This document shows, in pieces, positions 47,250 through 55,340 of a DNA stretch of 64,000 bases. Numbering within the stretch: position 1 is the first letter of the stretch; each line of letters opens with the position of its first letter. Both the position numbers and the translations under genes were made by a program. The DNA lies in assembly GCA_902774365.1 (NCBI GenBank), contig CACYHX010000010.1:1-64000 (forward strand), written 5' to 3'. The notes below the pieces were generated by a model. It was not told the origin of the DNA. It saw only the letters and a program-made list of their open reading frames with translations, and did no database searches. This DNA comes from an uncultured Bacteroidia bacterium (GTDB lineage Bacteria; Bacteroidota; Bacteroidia; Bacteroidales; F082).

Positions 47250-49175
47250 TTATGGTTTAAAAACGTTATTTAATCCTTTTAATATCAATGATACTATTTC
47301 CAAAATGTTTGTTGTATGAAACAACGTTTCATTGTCTTTGTCAGTTAATCCATTGTCGAATGTATAGTTTTTAATATGCTCTTTTATTGAAGGATAGTCA
47401 ATTTTGTCGCTATTATTGGTGTTATAATAAGATACAAAGTCTGTGTAAGAAGGTGTTTCAGCTGCTAATTTCATAAGGTCAACATCGTTATCTTCTCGAA
47501 TGTCAACAATAGCTTTGGCTGCACCTCCAAAACCGCCAATCAAATAGATTGGATGTTTCTTTTCAGAAGCAATCAAAAACTCTTCAATTATACCAGCGTA
47601 TTTACCCTTAAACCCGGTCAATCTTCCTCCTAAAATGATACGAGCGTCGACGTTGTCCTCCATTTCATTCCTCATTTTTGTTAGGGAAAGTGTCCAAATG
47701 TTAAGATTCTCATTTCCTACTGGAGATATGAATTCACTAGCATTGACACCGTCAGGTGCACCAACGAATTTTGGTTCTACTCGACGATGAATAAACTCCG
47801 CTTCGTTACTTTTGGTGATGTTCAAATGTATAGGCCATGCAAAATAGTTTGTGAAATACTTTTCTTGTCTATCTGCTTTTTCTTTTTCACCATATTGATA
47901 CGAGAAATTCTCAAAAGATTCTGTGAAACCATCTTTTCTTAAATCCCCACCATATACCAGATATCCTCCGGCTTTTACAATGTACCGTGATAATTCTAAT
48001 ACCACATCTTTTAACATGGATTTAGCGCAGCCACATTCTTGCATGTCATCGCTTTCTGAAACAGAAAAGGCAATTCTTTTGTTCTTTAAATGTTCAATGG
48101 AATTTGCCATTGCTTCTGTTGGCGTTACAAAAGAGATCGCATTATTGAAATCTGTCAAAACAGATTGCTCTTCTTTGCCAAGTGGTGGTTCAGGATAAAG
48201 AATCTTTTTCCCATCCTTTGGAAGGGTTATAAATGAAAACAATTCTGGATTGTGAGGAATGAAGTTGTCAATACTAGTATTAGCAGCTTTGATAGCTTGC
48301 AGTAAATGAGATTGATAAACTTGATTCAAAGCGGTTTTTAGTAAAACAATGATCATTTCCGACCAATCAGTATTGTATTGAATCATTGGGCAATTCCCAA
48401 TATATGGGAATGTGCGTTTTACTCTCTTTTTTACACAATTTACGATAACGGTGGGGATGTCATTCCTTTTTGCTGTCAATACTTCATTTCTGCACCATTC
48501 ACGGTCTGTGTATACATCGGAATTTAAAACAACTAATAGGGATGAAGCAACACTCTTTTCAATCTGCTTGGCGAAATCATTTCCATCCAATATGTCATTC
48601 TCATCAAAAAAAGTACTCAATTTGGTAGATGAATTGAGATAATCACGCAATTCCTTCGCTCCTGACAGACAATCTTTTTTTGCGTGACTGATAAACAATT
48701 GTATTTTTTGCTCTGGATTTGTCAAGAGACGATATAGCGATTCCAGCAATCTTGTTTGTATCAATTTCCAATTATCTTCGAAACAATAGTTTTCCAATTT
48801 GATAGCTTGAATCTTTTCAGTTTTAGTATTTATTTCAAAAGCATATTGATATAGACCTATGCCATAAATCTTGACATTGTCGCTAGTATGTGCGACGAGG
48901 TCATCAATATATTTTCTCCATTCATTACTACAGAACATTTGTTCATCTATCAACATGATAATGGCTACTTTTTCGCTTTCATCATAATTGATAGATAGAA
49001 TATTATCTCCATCTTTGCCTGTGCGTAAATATACAGGAATATCAATGCCATCCGTTAATGGCCGATCAATATCCCTGCAAAGCAGTTGATAGATCATATC
49101 AAAGGCTTTTTCACCATCAGAGTAATCCGAATGATACAATACGTATGTTGCTAAAGGCATTTTTATCTTTTCCAT
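47250..49175 (-). CDS. TIR-TIR-SLOG protein, putative defence effector
   Basis: 641 residues, three parts. Residues 8-150 resemble a degenerate TIR (TYVLYHSDYSDG, KVAIIMLIDEQMFCSNEWRKYI), with Ile where the catalytic Glu should be. Residues 157-285 are a canonical TIR: IQLFISHAKKDCLSGAKELR, then DREWCRNEV with WCxxE and the catalytic glutamate E231. Residues 365-560 are a SLOG-type Rossmann domain (RIAFSVSESDD, GGYLVYGGDLR, RIILGGRLTGFKGKYAGIIE, IYLIGGFGGAAKAI). SLOG domains of Thoeris ThsA bind the cyclic ADP-ribose signal and switch on an NAD-destroying SIR2 domain; here TIR takes that place. It starts two bases after the upstream TIR gene. The effector role is inferred. Confidence 0.82.
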   Translation of the reverse strand: MEKIKMPLATYVLYHSDYSDGEKAFDMIYQLLCRDIDRPLTDGIDIPVYLRTGKDGDNILSINYDESEKVAIIMLIDEQMFCSNEWRKYIDDLVAHTSDNVKIYGIGLYQYAFEINTKTEKIQAIKLENYCFEDNWKLIQTRLLESLYRLLTNPEQKIQLFISHAKKDCLSGAKELRDYLNSSTKLSTFFDENDILDGNDFAKQIEKSVASSLLVVLNSDVYTDREWCRNEVLTAKRNDIPTVIVNCVKKRVKRTFPYIGNCPMIQYNTDWSEMIIVLLKTALNQVYQSHLLQAIKAANTSIDNFIPHNPELFSFITLPKDGKKILYPEPPLGKEEQSVLTDFNNAISFVTPTEAMANSIEHLKNKRIAFSVSESDDMQECGCAKSMLKDVVLELSRYIVKAGGYLVYGGDLRKDGFTESFENFSYQYGEKEKADRQEKYFTNYFAWPIHLNITKSNEAEFIHRRVEPKFVGAPDGVNASEFISPVGNENLNIWTLSLTKMRNEMEDNVDARIILGGRLTGFKGKYAGIIEEFLIASEKKHPIYLIGGFGGAAKAIVDIREDNDVDLMKLAAETPSYTDFVSYYNTNNSDKIDYPSIKEHIKNYTFDNGLTDKDNETLFHTTNILEIVSLILKGLNNVFKP

Positions 49176-49177
49176 AA

Positions 49178-49978
49178 TTATTCTCCTGTGTTTCTTTGCA
49201 TTTGTGGAATACTATTTCTTCTTTTGTCATCATTGGCCCGTTGTCTAAATGCTTTTTCAATTGCATTCTGCATGAAAACTCTATCTTCGGTCCAATCAAT
49301 CATTACTGCATAACCAGAGACGTAGTTTTCGATAAACCTTTTAGGATAATTGATCTTAAGACGCTGATTAATTGGTTTTTTGTAATCAGGATGAGTTGGT
49401 AAAACAATACCCAATAGCCCCGCATAATGGTCACCAACTTTATAATTGAGTGCTCCCGATATTTCCCAGTCAACGTGTTTCCTATGTTTTGTCTTTGCCC
49501 CAAGTAGAACGACTAATACTGTGGTGTCGTACAAATATTCCTTTTGAATTAATTGTTTGATATATTCATCGCTGTTATCAGAATCAATGTCTCCTTTTTG
49601 TACTGATTTGTTTACTATTAAATCATCAAACAAGTTTTCATAGTATTTCTTGTATTGCTCGTCTTTATGATAGTAACTCAAAAAGGTTTTACGTTTCGTG
49701 ATGTTTTGGGGAAGTTTTGTCGCGCCATAACCTCCAATAGATATAATATCTTTATAAGCGTCATACTCTACCGTGTCGTTTAGTATTGCATATTTCCCTG
49801 ACCTGTTTTTGTTTAATTTACAAAACGTCTTACCAATGCTCAGTTTTTGTTTGAACCAATTTCTATCGTGTGTTTCAAAAGCATCAATTGTTTTGCTTTG
49901 AGAATCAATTTTTCCACAAAAAATACTGACGATTCTGTTATTCTCAAAAGAGATTTTTGTTATTCCATAATCTTTCAT
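49178..49978 (-). CDS. ThsB-like TIR protein with N-terminal extension, member 2
   Basis: 266 residues. The first 95 or so (KDYGITKISFENNRIVSIFC) are of unknown kind and may detect a target. A ThsB-like TIR follows: KRKTFLSYYHKDEQYKKYY (96-114), LVVLLGAKTKHRKHVDWEI with the presumed catalytic E172. The sharing of TKHRKHVDWEI with member 1 shows recent common descent, whereas the N-terminal parts differ. Gaps are 12 bases upstream and two downstream. Strongly AT-rich compared with hsdM. Confidence 0.82.
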   Translation of the reverse strand: MKDYGITKISFENNRIVSIFCGKIDSQSKTIDAFETHDRNWFKQKLSIGKTFCKLNKNRSGKYAILNDTVEYDAYKDIISIGGYGATKLPQNITKRKTFLSYYHKDEQYKKYYENLFDDLIVNKSVQKGDIDSDNSDEYIKQLIQKEYLYDTTVLVVLLGAKTKHRKHVDWEISGALNYKVGDHYAGLLGIVLPTHPDYKKPINQRLKINYPKRFIENYVSGYAVMIDWTEDRVFMQNAIEKAFRQRANDDKRRNSIPQMQRNTGE

Positions 49979-49990
49979 GACACGATGTTT

Positions 49991-50536
49991 TTATAAATTC
50001 CAGTCCAGATAATTATCTAACGGATGAACACTTGTGCTTTCATTAATTAGTCTCTTTGAAGAAAACATTTTTTCTTTGTATTCACCAGCCAGATTTGAAA
50101 TGTAATCGTTTAATGTCTTTGTGCCTCTAATCAAAGTGACAGTTTTAAGGTAGTCTGGCAGATTCTCTTCTTTAATGCCTTTCAATGTTAATGCGGATAG
50201 TTGTGTTATATCATAACCATAGCCAACTTCCCACGGAACCCATTTTGAGTATAGCGTATTCGGTGATATTACACACAGCATATGCGAGCTTTGTTGAATG
50301 CCTTTTTTTATGGAATTGACGACTCCCCTTGGGTTGTTGTTTTGGTAATAGTACTTCAAATCTTTATCATACTCGTCGAAATACACATCAATATCTGCTT
50401 TTATTAGATAATCTGCAATATGTTTGCAAATTTGCGCATCTGCTTTTTGATGACTTATAAATACGCACTTTATGCCTAGTTGTTTTCTATGTAAAGCAGT
50501 TTGCTCGTTTAATTGTTTCCGGTTAAATCCTGACAT
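49991..50536 (-). CDS. TIR-domain protein, member 3
   Basis: 181 residues. A more ordinary TIR: KCVFISHQKADAQICKHIADYL (23-44), DVYFDEYDKD, LCVISPNTLYSKWVPWEVGYGYD with the presumed catalytic E103. Less like the other two small TIR proteins. The C-terminal 60 residues have no clear motif. First of the four consecutive TIR genes, 13 bases after the full-size hsdS. It could be an additional sensor or signal producer. Confidence 0.82.
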   Translation of the reverse strand: MSGFNRKQLNEQTALHRKQLGIKCVFISHQKADAQICKHIADYLIKADIDVYFDEYDKDLKYYYQNNNPRGVVNSIKKGIQQSSHMLCVISPNTLYSKWVPWEVGYGYDITQLSALTLKGIKEENLPDYLKTVTLIRGTKTLNDYISNLAGEYKEKMFSSKRLINESTSVHPLDNYLDWNL

Positions 50537-50549
50537 AATTCAATGTATT

Positions 50550-51791
50550 TTAATTTGTAGATGTTCTTTTCTTTCCCGTCAGCAGCACCTGCATCAGCCC
50601 CTTTTTCTGCTCCTGCATGGCCGCCAGCTTTTGTTTTTGTATCTCGATTTCTTTGTCGGCTTGTTCCAATATGGCAGAAATGGCTTTTTGCTCTTGAAGT
50701 GTCGGAATGTAGAATTTCATAGAGCATAAGCCGTCGAAGGAAAGGCTGTCTCTTACACTGCCTTGCGTATATGCAGGGATATGTCCTCTGAACCACCATG
50801 ATTGGAGACATTGTAACAAATATGTTTTGTCAATGTTTTCGTTGGCTTTGAAAACGATGTACATTGGACTTAAAATGCCTTCGTCATAGTTGTTTAGCAT
50901 AGCCAAAGAACCAACATTTACCCTGGATGGATTATAGGCAAACTCGCCTCGACGAACTACTTTGTAGTTGCTCGTGTCGTTGCTGGCTACAATTTTGTCG
51001 AATTGTTCTTCTTGGAGGATAAAACCTCTTGTGTTGGTAACTGATAAAACGCGATTGCAGCCAGCGTTTCTTCTATTGCATTCCGAAATGTAGTTGCCAA
51101 GTCTAAGGAAAGTGCCTCCCTCAAACCCCTTCAGCCTCTTCTTCCCCGTGAGCAGTTGCTGCATGAGGCCGCACTTGCGCAGAGTGAGTTGCTCTATCAG
51201 GGCGGTCTGCTTGGCTATGGCAGTGTCCCAAAGGGAAAGAGCGTTTAGTATGTTTTGCTGTTCTTTGAGGTCTGGTAAAGGAAATGTTAGTCTTCCCAAG
51301 ATTTCTTGGTTGAGGTTGGTTATATTTGTGCCTCGACCTTCATATTGCAAAAAACGTTGTAAATATCCAGCATCAATAATATGCTTTATGTATCGGGTGC
51401 TTGTTTCTTCACCAGTTGTTCGGAAGCGGATGCAAAAACCGCTGTATGTTGCCTTGACATGGTTGGCATGAATAATAACACAACGTCCAACCAACGATTT
51501 ACTTCCATTTGAACGAACAAAAACTAAATCATCATCTTTTAAATGATATTCTTTGTCTAATTCGTTTGCTAATTGTATCTGATTTAATTCATTTGCGTGA
51601 ATATCAGTTTTGTCTTGAAAATCGCTAACTCCGAGAAAATAATATGAAAACCCATCTTCATTTGGCGTGAAGTTTAGCCCGTTTTTGAATGAGCCTATTT
51701 CTCCCAGCCTCTTCACTTCCCAGTCTTCGGGAATGAAGCCGAGGGGCGAGGGCTTGTAGCCGGAAGGGATATGTTGGTTGTCGTTCATCAT
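50550..51791 (-). CDS. hsdS: Type I restriction specificity subunit HsdS, full size
   Basis: About 413 residues with two target-recognition domains. Each is followed by a conserved helix: LKEQQNILNALSLWDTAIA ... GLMQQLLTGKKRL in the middle and LQEQKAISAILEQADKEIE ... GLMQVLLTGKKR at the end; the near-identical LMQxLLTGKKR shows the half repeats. The start at 51791 (MMNDNQHIPSGYKPSPLGFIPEDWEVKRL) fits the family; the frame could also start at 51836, overlapping the Fic gene by 17 bases. It sets the DNA sequence recognised. Confidence 0.93.
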   Translation of the reverse strand: MMNDNQHIPSGYKPSPLGFIPEDWEVKRLGEIGSFKNGLNFTPNEDGFSYYFLGVSDFQDKTDIHANELNQIQLANELDKEYHLKDDDLVFVRSNGSKSLVGRCVIIHANHVKATYSGFCIRFRTTGEETSTRYIKHIIDAGYLQRFLQYEGRGTNITNLNQEILGRLTFPLPDLKEQQNILNALSLWDTAIAKQTALIEQLTLRKCGLMQQLLTGKKRLKGFEGGTFLRLGNYISECNRRNAGCNRVLSVTNTRGFILQEEQFDKIVASNDTSNYKVVRRGEFAYNPSRVNVGSLAMLNNYDEGILSPMYIVFKANENIDKTYLLQCLQSWWFRGHIPAYTQGSVRDSLSFDGLCSMKFYIPTLQEQKAISAILEQADKEIEIQKQKLAAMQEQKKGLMQVLLTGKKRTSTN

Positions 51792-51819
51792 CAAAGATTG
51801 TTTTAGCAATACTCGTTTG

Positions 51820-53145
51820 TTAGAATCGTGGGCCATGGGTGGTGAAGCCCTGGGTCTCGATAAACTGATTAAGAAGATTGCCTATCACATTAACAATATC
51901 TTCCTTGTCTTGGTCGGTAAGAGATTCGGTGTATGATAGTTCTTTGTTGTACAAAACAACATTTGGCATTTCCCATTTGTTGTATGACACTTCAATTTTA
52001 TATAAGAATTGCTGTATTGTTAATTCAATATACGTGTTAAACCCTGTTTTTATATTACCGAATTCCTTGAAGAAGTAGATGCTTGCATAATACTTGTTGT
52101 CGTTATACAAATCGTAATTTCCATTATTGGGTTCCCAATTAACAGAGGTAAATACGGAATAAAACTCGGACAATTCTTTGTCAATATGCTTCAATAATTC
52201 AGAGAATTCTTCTTTCACTTTCTTTTCGGTGACTTCAGTTACTTCAGGCTTGTTGATTTGATTACGATACTTGGTTTTGAGATTTTTTTTCCAATCATCG
52301 GCCTCTTCTATGCTTTGTCCTTTGGACCCTTTGATGCTGATTTCCAATGATCTTAATAAGCATTTGCTCATATATTCAACAAAGGGTGTGATTTGGGATA
52401 GTTCCGAATGGGCTCCGTCAGACGGAACAGGGCCAACGACAACATCACATTTGTTAAGGGCAGTAAGATAATTGTTTTTGTCCTTGCTTTTCACCACAAT
52501 CATCGGATATCCATGGCGATACAGAATGTAGTTCACCATCAGTCGGGAGATTCTTCCGTTTCCATCTTCGAAGGGATGGATTCGGATATAGCGATAATGG
52601 AACAATGACGCCAGTTCTATGGGGGTCATGGTTCCTTCTGTCTCGGCTTGGTTATACCATTGAAGCAAATCCGTCATCAATGCCGGTGTTTCTTCGGGCG
52701 AGGCATATTCGAAGCGCTCACCAGTGGCAGTGATAACAGAATTAGGCCGTGTCTTATATTGTCCTGCATGTACTACATATGAAGTGCTCGTTCCGTCAGG
52801 TAGTTGACGATAAACAGTGTAATCCTCTCGAAGCAAAGTCTTATGTAGGGTTCTAATGAAATACTCGGTAAGGGGCTGCTCTTTATCCAAGGCCATCTCT
52901 TTTACCATTTTCAATCCGACATTGGAAGCTTTCATTTCTTCAAGGTCTTTCATGTTGGCCTCTTCTACTACTTTCCCAAACATCAATAGCATCTCGGTTT
53001 GCCCGTAGGTAAGGGTGTTGCCCTCGATGTGGTTGGAGTTGTAGTTGAACTCCAGCATAAATTTTTGGTCCAGTCTCTGTTGATACTCTTCTTTTACTGG
53101 TTGAAGCGACTGCCATTCTTTGAATAGTGTTTCTATCTTGTTCAT
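51820..53145 (-). CDS. Fic-domain protein (AMP transferase type)
   Basis: 441 residues. The Fic active site is complete: HPFEDGNGRISRL, H190 to R198. An inhibitory motif of the (S/T)xxxE(G/N) form lies N-terminal, S37 to G42 in SNHIEGN, the class II arrangement in which the helix blocks ATP until released. The C-terminal 170 residues are unlike standard Fic proteins and AT-rich. Fic genes are a known passenger in type I restriction operons, between hsdM and hsdS, as here; the target is unknown. Confidence 0.93.
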   Translation of the reverse strand: MNKIETLFKEWQSLQPVKEEYQQRLDQKFMLEFNYNSNHIEGNTLTYGQTEMLLMFGKVVEEANMKDLEEMKASNVGLKMVKEMALDKEQPLTEYFIRTLHKTLLREDYTVYRQLPDGTSTSYVVHAGQYKTRPNSVITATGERFEYASPEETPALMTDLLQWYNQAETEGTMTPIELASLFHYRYIRIHPFEDGNGRISRLMVNYILYRHGYPMIVVKSKDKNNYLTALNKCDVVVGPVPSDGAHSELSQITPFVEYMSKCLLRSLEISIKGSKGQSIEEADDWKKNLKTKYRNQINKPEVTEVTEKKVKEEFSELLKHIDKELSEFYSVFTSVNWEPNNGNYDLYNDNKYYASIYFFKEFGNIKTGFNTYIELTIQQFLYKIEVSYNKWEMPNVVLYNKELSYTESLTDQDKEDIVNVIGNLLNQFIETQGFTTHGPRF

Positions 53146-53159
53146 AACTTTATGTCGTT

Positions 53160-54689
53160 TTAATATCCTAATTCCTTCAAATATTCCTTCATCTTCCCCT
53201 GCACCTCGGCCAGTTCCGTTTCCAACTGTTCGATCTCTTTCTGCATGGCAGGGATGTCGATTTCGGCTTCTTCCTCGTAGGTGTCCACGTAGCGCGGGAT
53301 GTTGAGATTGAAGTCGTTTTCACGGATTTCATCAGGCGTGGCCACGTAGGCGTATTTGCCTTCCACTACGCCAGGCTGCAACTCGCCATCGGCGAAATTG
53401 CGGTAGATGCCCACGATGTGTTCGATGTCCTCGGGGCGGAGCTTGTTTTGGTTCTTGCCGTTCTCGTACTCGCGGCTGGCATCGATGAACAGCACATTCT
53501 CCGAGCCACGCCCCTTACGGAAGATGGCAATGGCAGCAGGAATGCCCGTGCCATAGAAAAGGTTGGCAGGCAAACCGATGACAGCCTCCAAAGTGTGTTC
53601 GTTCTCAAGGATATACTGGCGAATCTTGCCTTCGCTACCGCCACGGAACAACACGCCGTGAGGGATAATGACGCCTACCTTGCCGTTTTGGTCGTCGGCC
53701 ACCTCCAGCATGTGGCTGATGAAGGCCCAGTCGCCCTTGCTCTTGGGCGGGATGCCGCGCCAGAAGCGGTTGTAAGGGTCGCTGGCGGCTTCCTCGGCGC
53801 CCCATTTGTCGAGGCTGAAAGGAGGATTGGCCACCACCGTGTCGAACTTCATCAATTTGTCGTTCATCTTCAGCTTGGGGTTGCGCAAGGTGTCGCCCCA
53901 GCGGATGACGGCATTGTCGAAGCCGTGCAAAAACATGTTCATCATGGCCAAGGCCCAAGTGCTGCCGTTCACCTCTTGCCCGTAGAGTGAGAAGTTGTTG
54001 TTGCCCACTTCCTTTCCAGCCTTGATGAGCAAGGAGCCGGAGCCGCAGGTGACATCGCAGATGCGAGCGCCGGGTTTGCTTTTGGTGAGTTTGGCGAGCA
54101 AGGTGGAAACCTCGGCAGGGGTGAAGAAGTCACCCGCTTTCTTGCCAGCCTCCCCTGCAAAGGTGGAGACGAGATACATATAGGCATCCCCAATGATGTC
54201 GTTGTTCTCTAGGTGCGACTCATCCAAGTCAACGCCGTTGAAATCTTGCAGCAGGTTTTTCAGACGGGCGTTTTTCTCTTTCGGCTCGCCCAGATTGGCG
54301 CTGTTGAAGCTGATGTTGCGGAAGATGCTGCTGCCGTCCTCGCTGCTCATCTTCTCGCGGTTGGCGTCTTCGAGGTCGGCCAGCGCCTCGTCAATCAACT
54401 CGCCGATGTTGGTGGCGTTGCGGTGCTCATAGAGGAAGTCGAACGAGCTCTTTTCGGGCACCACAAAACGCTCGTGACGCATGGCGCGCTCGGCGCGTTC
54501 CACCTCACCTTCATATTTAATAAGGTAATCGTTCAACTTCGATTTATACACGTCGCTGACGTATTTCAGAAACAGCATGGTGAGGATGTAGTCCTTGTAT
54601 TGGCTTGGGTCGATGACGCCACGAAAGGTATCGCAGGCCTTCCAAACCGTGCGGTTGATGTCGTCTTGGGTGATTTTCTTGGTTTCCAT
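53160..54689 (-). CDS. hsdM: Type I DNA methyltransferase HsdM
   Basis: 509 residues, N6-adenine methyltransferase. Motif I DVTCGSGSL (212-220) binds S-adenosylmethionine; motif IV NPPF (288-291) is the catalytic site. The N-terminal helical domain has WKACDTFRGVIDPSQYKDYIL, and the usual FYTP-like box reads GDFFTPAEVSTLL. With HsdS it methylates host DNA; with HsdR it restricts foreign DNA. It starts three bases after the half-size hsdS and is GC-rich, unlike the genes downstream. Confidence 0.97.
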   Translation of the reverse strand: METKKITQDDINRTVWKACDTFRGVIDPSQYKDYILTMLFLKYVSDVYKSKLNDYLIKYEGEVERAERAMRHERFVVPEKSSFDFLYEHRNATNIGELIDEALADLEDANREKMSSEDGSSIFRNISFNSANLGEPKEKNARLKNLLQDFNGVDLDESHLENNDIIGDAYMYLVSTFAGEAGKKAGDFFTPAEVSTLLAKLTKSKPGARICDVTCGSGSLLIKAGKEVGNNNFSLYGQEVNGSTWALAMMNMFLHGFDNAVIRWGDTLRNPKLKMNDKLMKFDTVVANPPFSLDKWGAEEAASDPYNRFWRGIPPKSKGDWAFISHMLEVADDQNGKVGVIIPHGVLFRGGSEGKIRQYILENEHTLEAVIGLPANLFYGTGIPAAIAIFRKGRGSENVLFIDASREYENGKNQNKLRPEDIEHIVGIYRNFADGELQPGVVEGKYAYVATPDEIRENDFNLNIPRYVDTYEEEAEIDIPAMQKEIEQLETELAEVQGKMKEYLKELGY

Positions 54690-54692
54690 ATC

Positions 54693-55262
54693 TTATTTTA
54701 ATTTATTCATTATGAGTTGGTTGGTTATCATGTTCCGTTTTTCGGTGATGGCTTTTAGAAGTTCTTCTTCTTTCTGTTGGAGTTTGGCCAATTCTACGAT
54801 TTGATGTTGTGTTTTCAAGTCGGGGATGGCGATTTCCAAATTTGCAAGAATCTGTTTTCGGATGAGTGGCGTACCCGTGCCCACTTGCCCAGCCTTGATG
54901 GTGGCTAGCGTTTTTGGTTGGCTCAAATACCAACAGAGGTAGTCGGGGAGGATGCCCCCGTCGTCTATCCTTATTATATAAAAGGTGGTTGAGGCTATGG
55001 CTGGATGCTCAAAATCGACCACACGACAAAGGTTGGAGGTTCCTTTTCCAGCAAACAGCAGGTCGCCCCTTCGTAAGAGATGTTTCTCTAACTTTGGGGA
55101 ATAAGAAATTCGTGAAGCGGTTTTTTCAAGTGATTCCGCCAATAGATCCTTGATTTGCAAGTAAGCAATTTCGCCTTGGGGCGCCGTGGTCAAGAACACT
55201 CCAGATTGGATCTTTGCAAATTCTTGTATAGTTAATATTCTAGTATGATTAATACTATTCAT
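54693..55262 (-). CDS. hsdS: Half-size HsdS specificity subunit
   Basis: About 189 residues with one target-recognition domain (TIQEFAKIQSGVFLT ... LIRKQILANLEIAIPDLKTQHQIVEL) and one conserved C-terminal helix (QQKEEELLKAITEKRNMITNQLI). Half-size HsdS can dimerise in some systems, recognising a symmetrical site. It is the first gene after the promoter, so this operon codes for both a half and a full HsdS. The ATG at 55262 is only four bases from the -7 element, so the transcript may be nearly leaderless. Confidence 0.85.
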   Translation of the reverse strand: MNSINHTRILTIQEFAKIQSGVFLTTAPQGEIAYLQIKDLLAESLEKTASRISYSPKLEKHLLRRGDLLFAGKGTSNLCRVVDFEHPAIASTTFYIIRIDDGGILPDYLCWYLSQPKTLATIKAGQVGTGTPLIRKQILANLEIAIPDLKTQHQIVELAKLQQKEEELLKAITEKRNMITNQLIMNKLK

Positions 55263-55266
55263 GTCG

Positions 55267-55297
55267 CAAAGATACAAATAATTCTGGAAATAGCAAA
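55267..55297 (-). promoter_or_regulatory. Promoter of the restriction/TIR operon
   Basis: On the minus strand, TTTG (55294-55297), 19 bases, then TATCTTTG (55267-55274). Full consensus match, four bases ahead of the first start codon. Confidence 0.8.
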
Positions 55298-55340
55298 TTA
55301 TTTTCAGAAAAAATGTGGTAAACGATGTACTAAATTGAAA

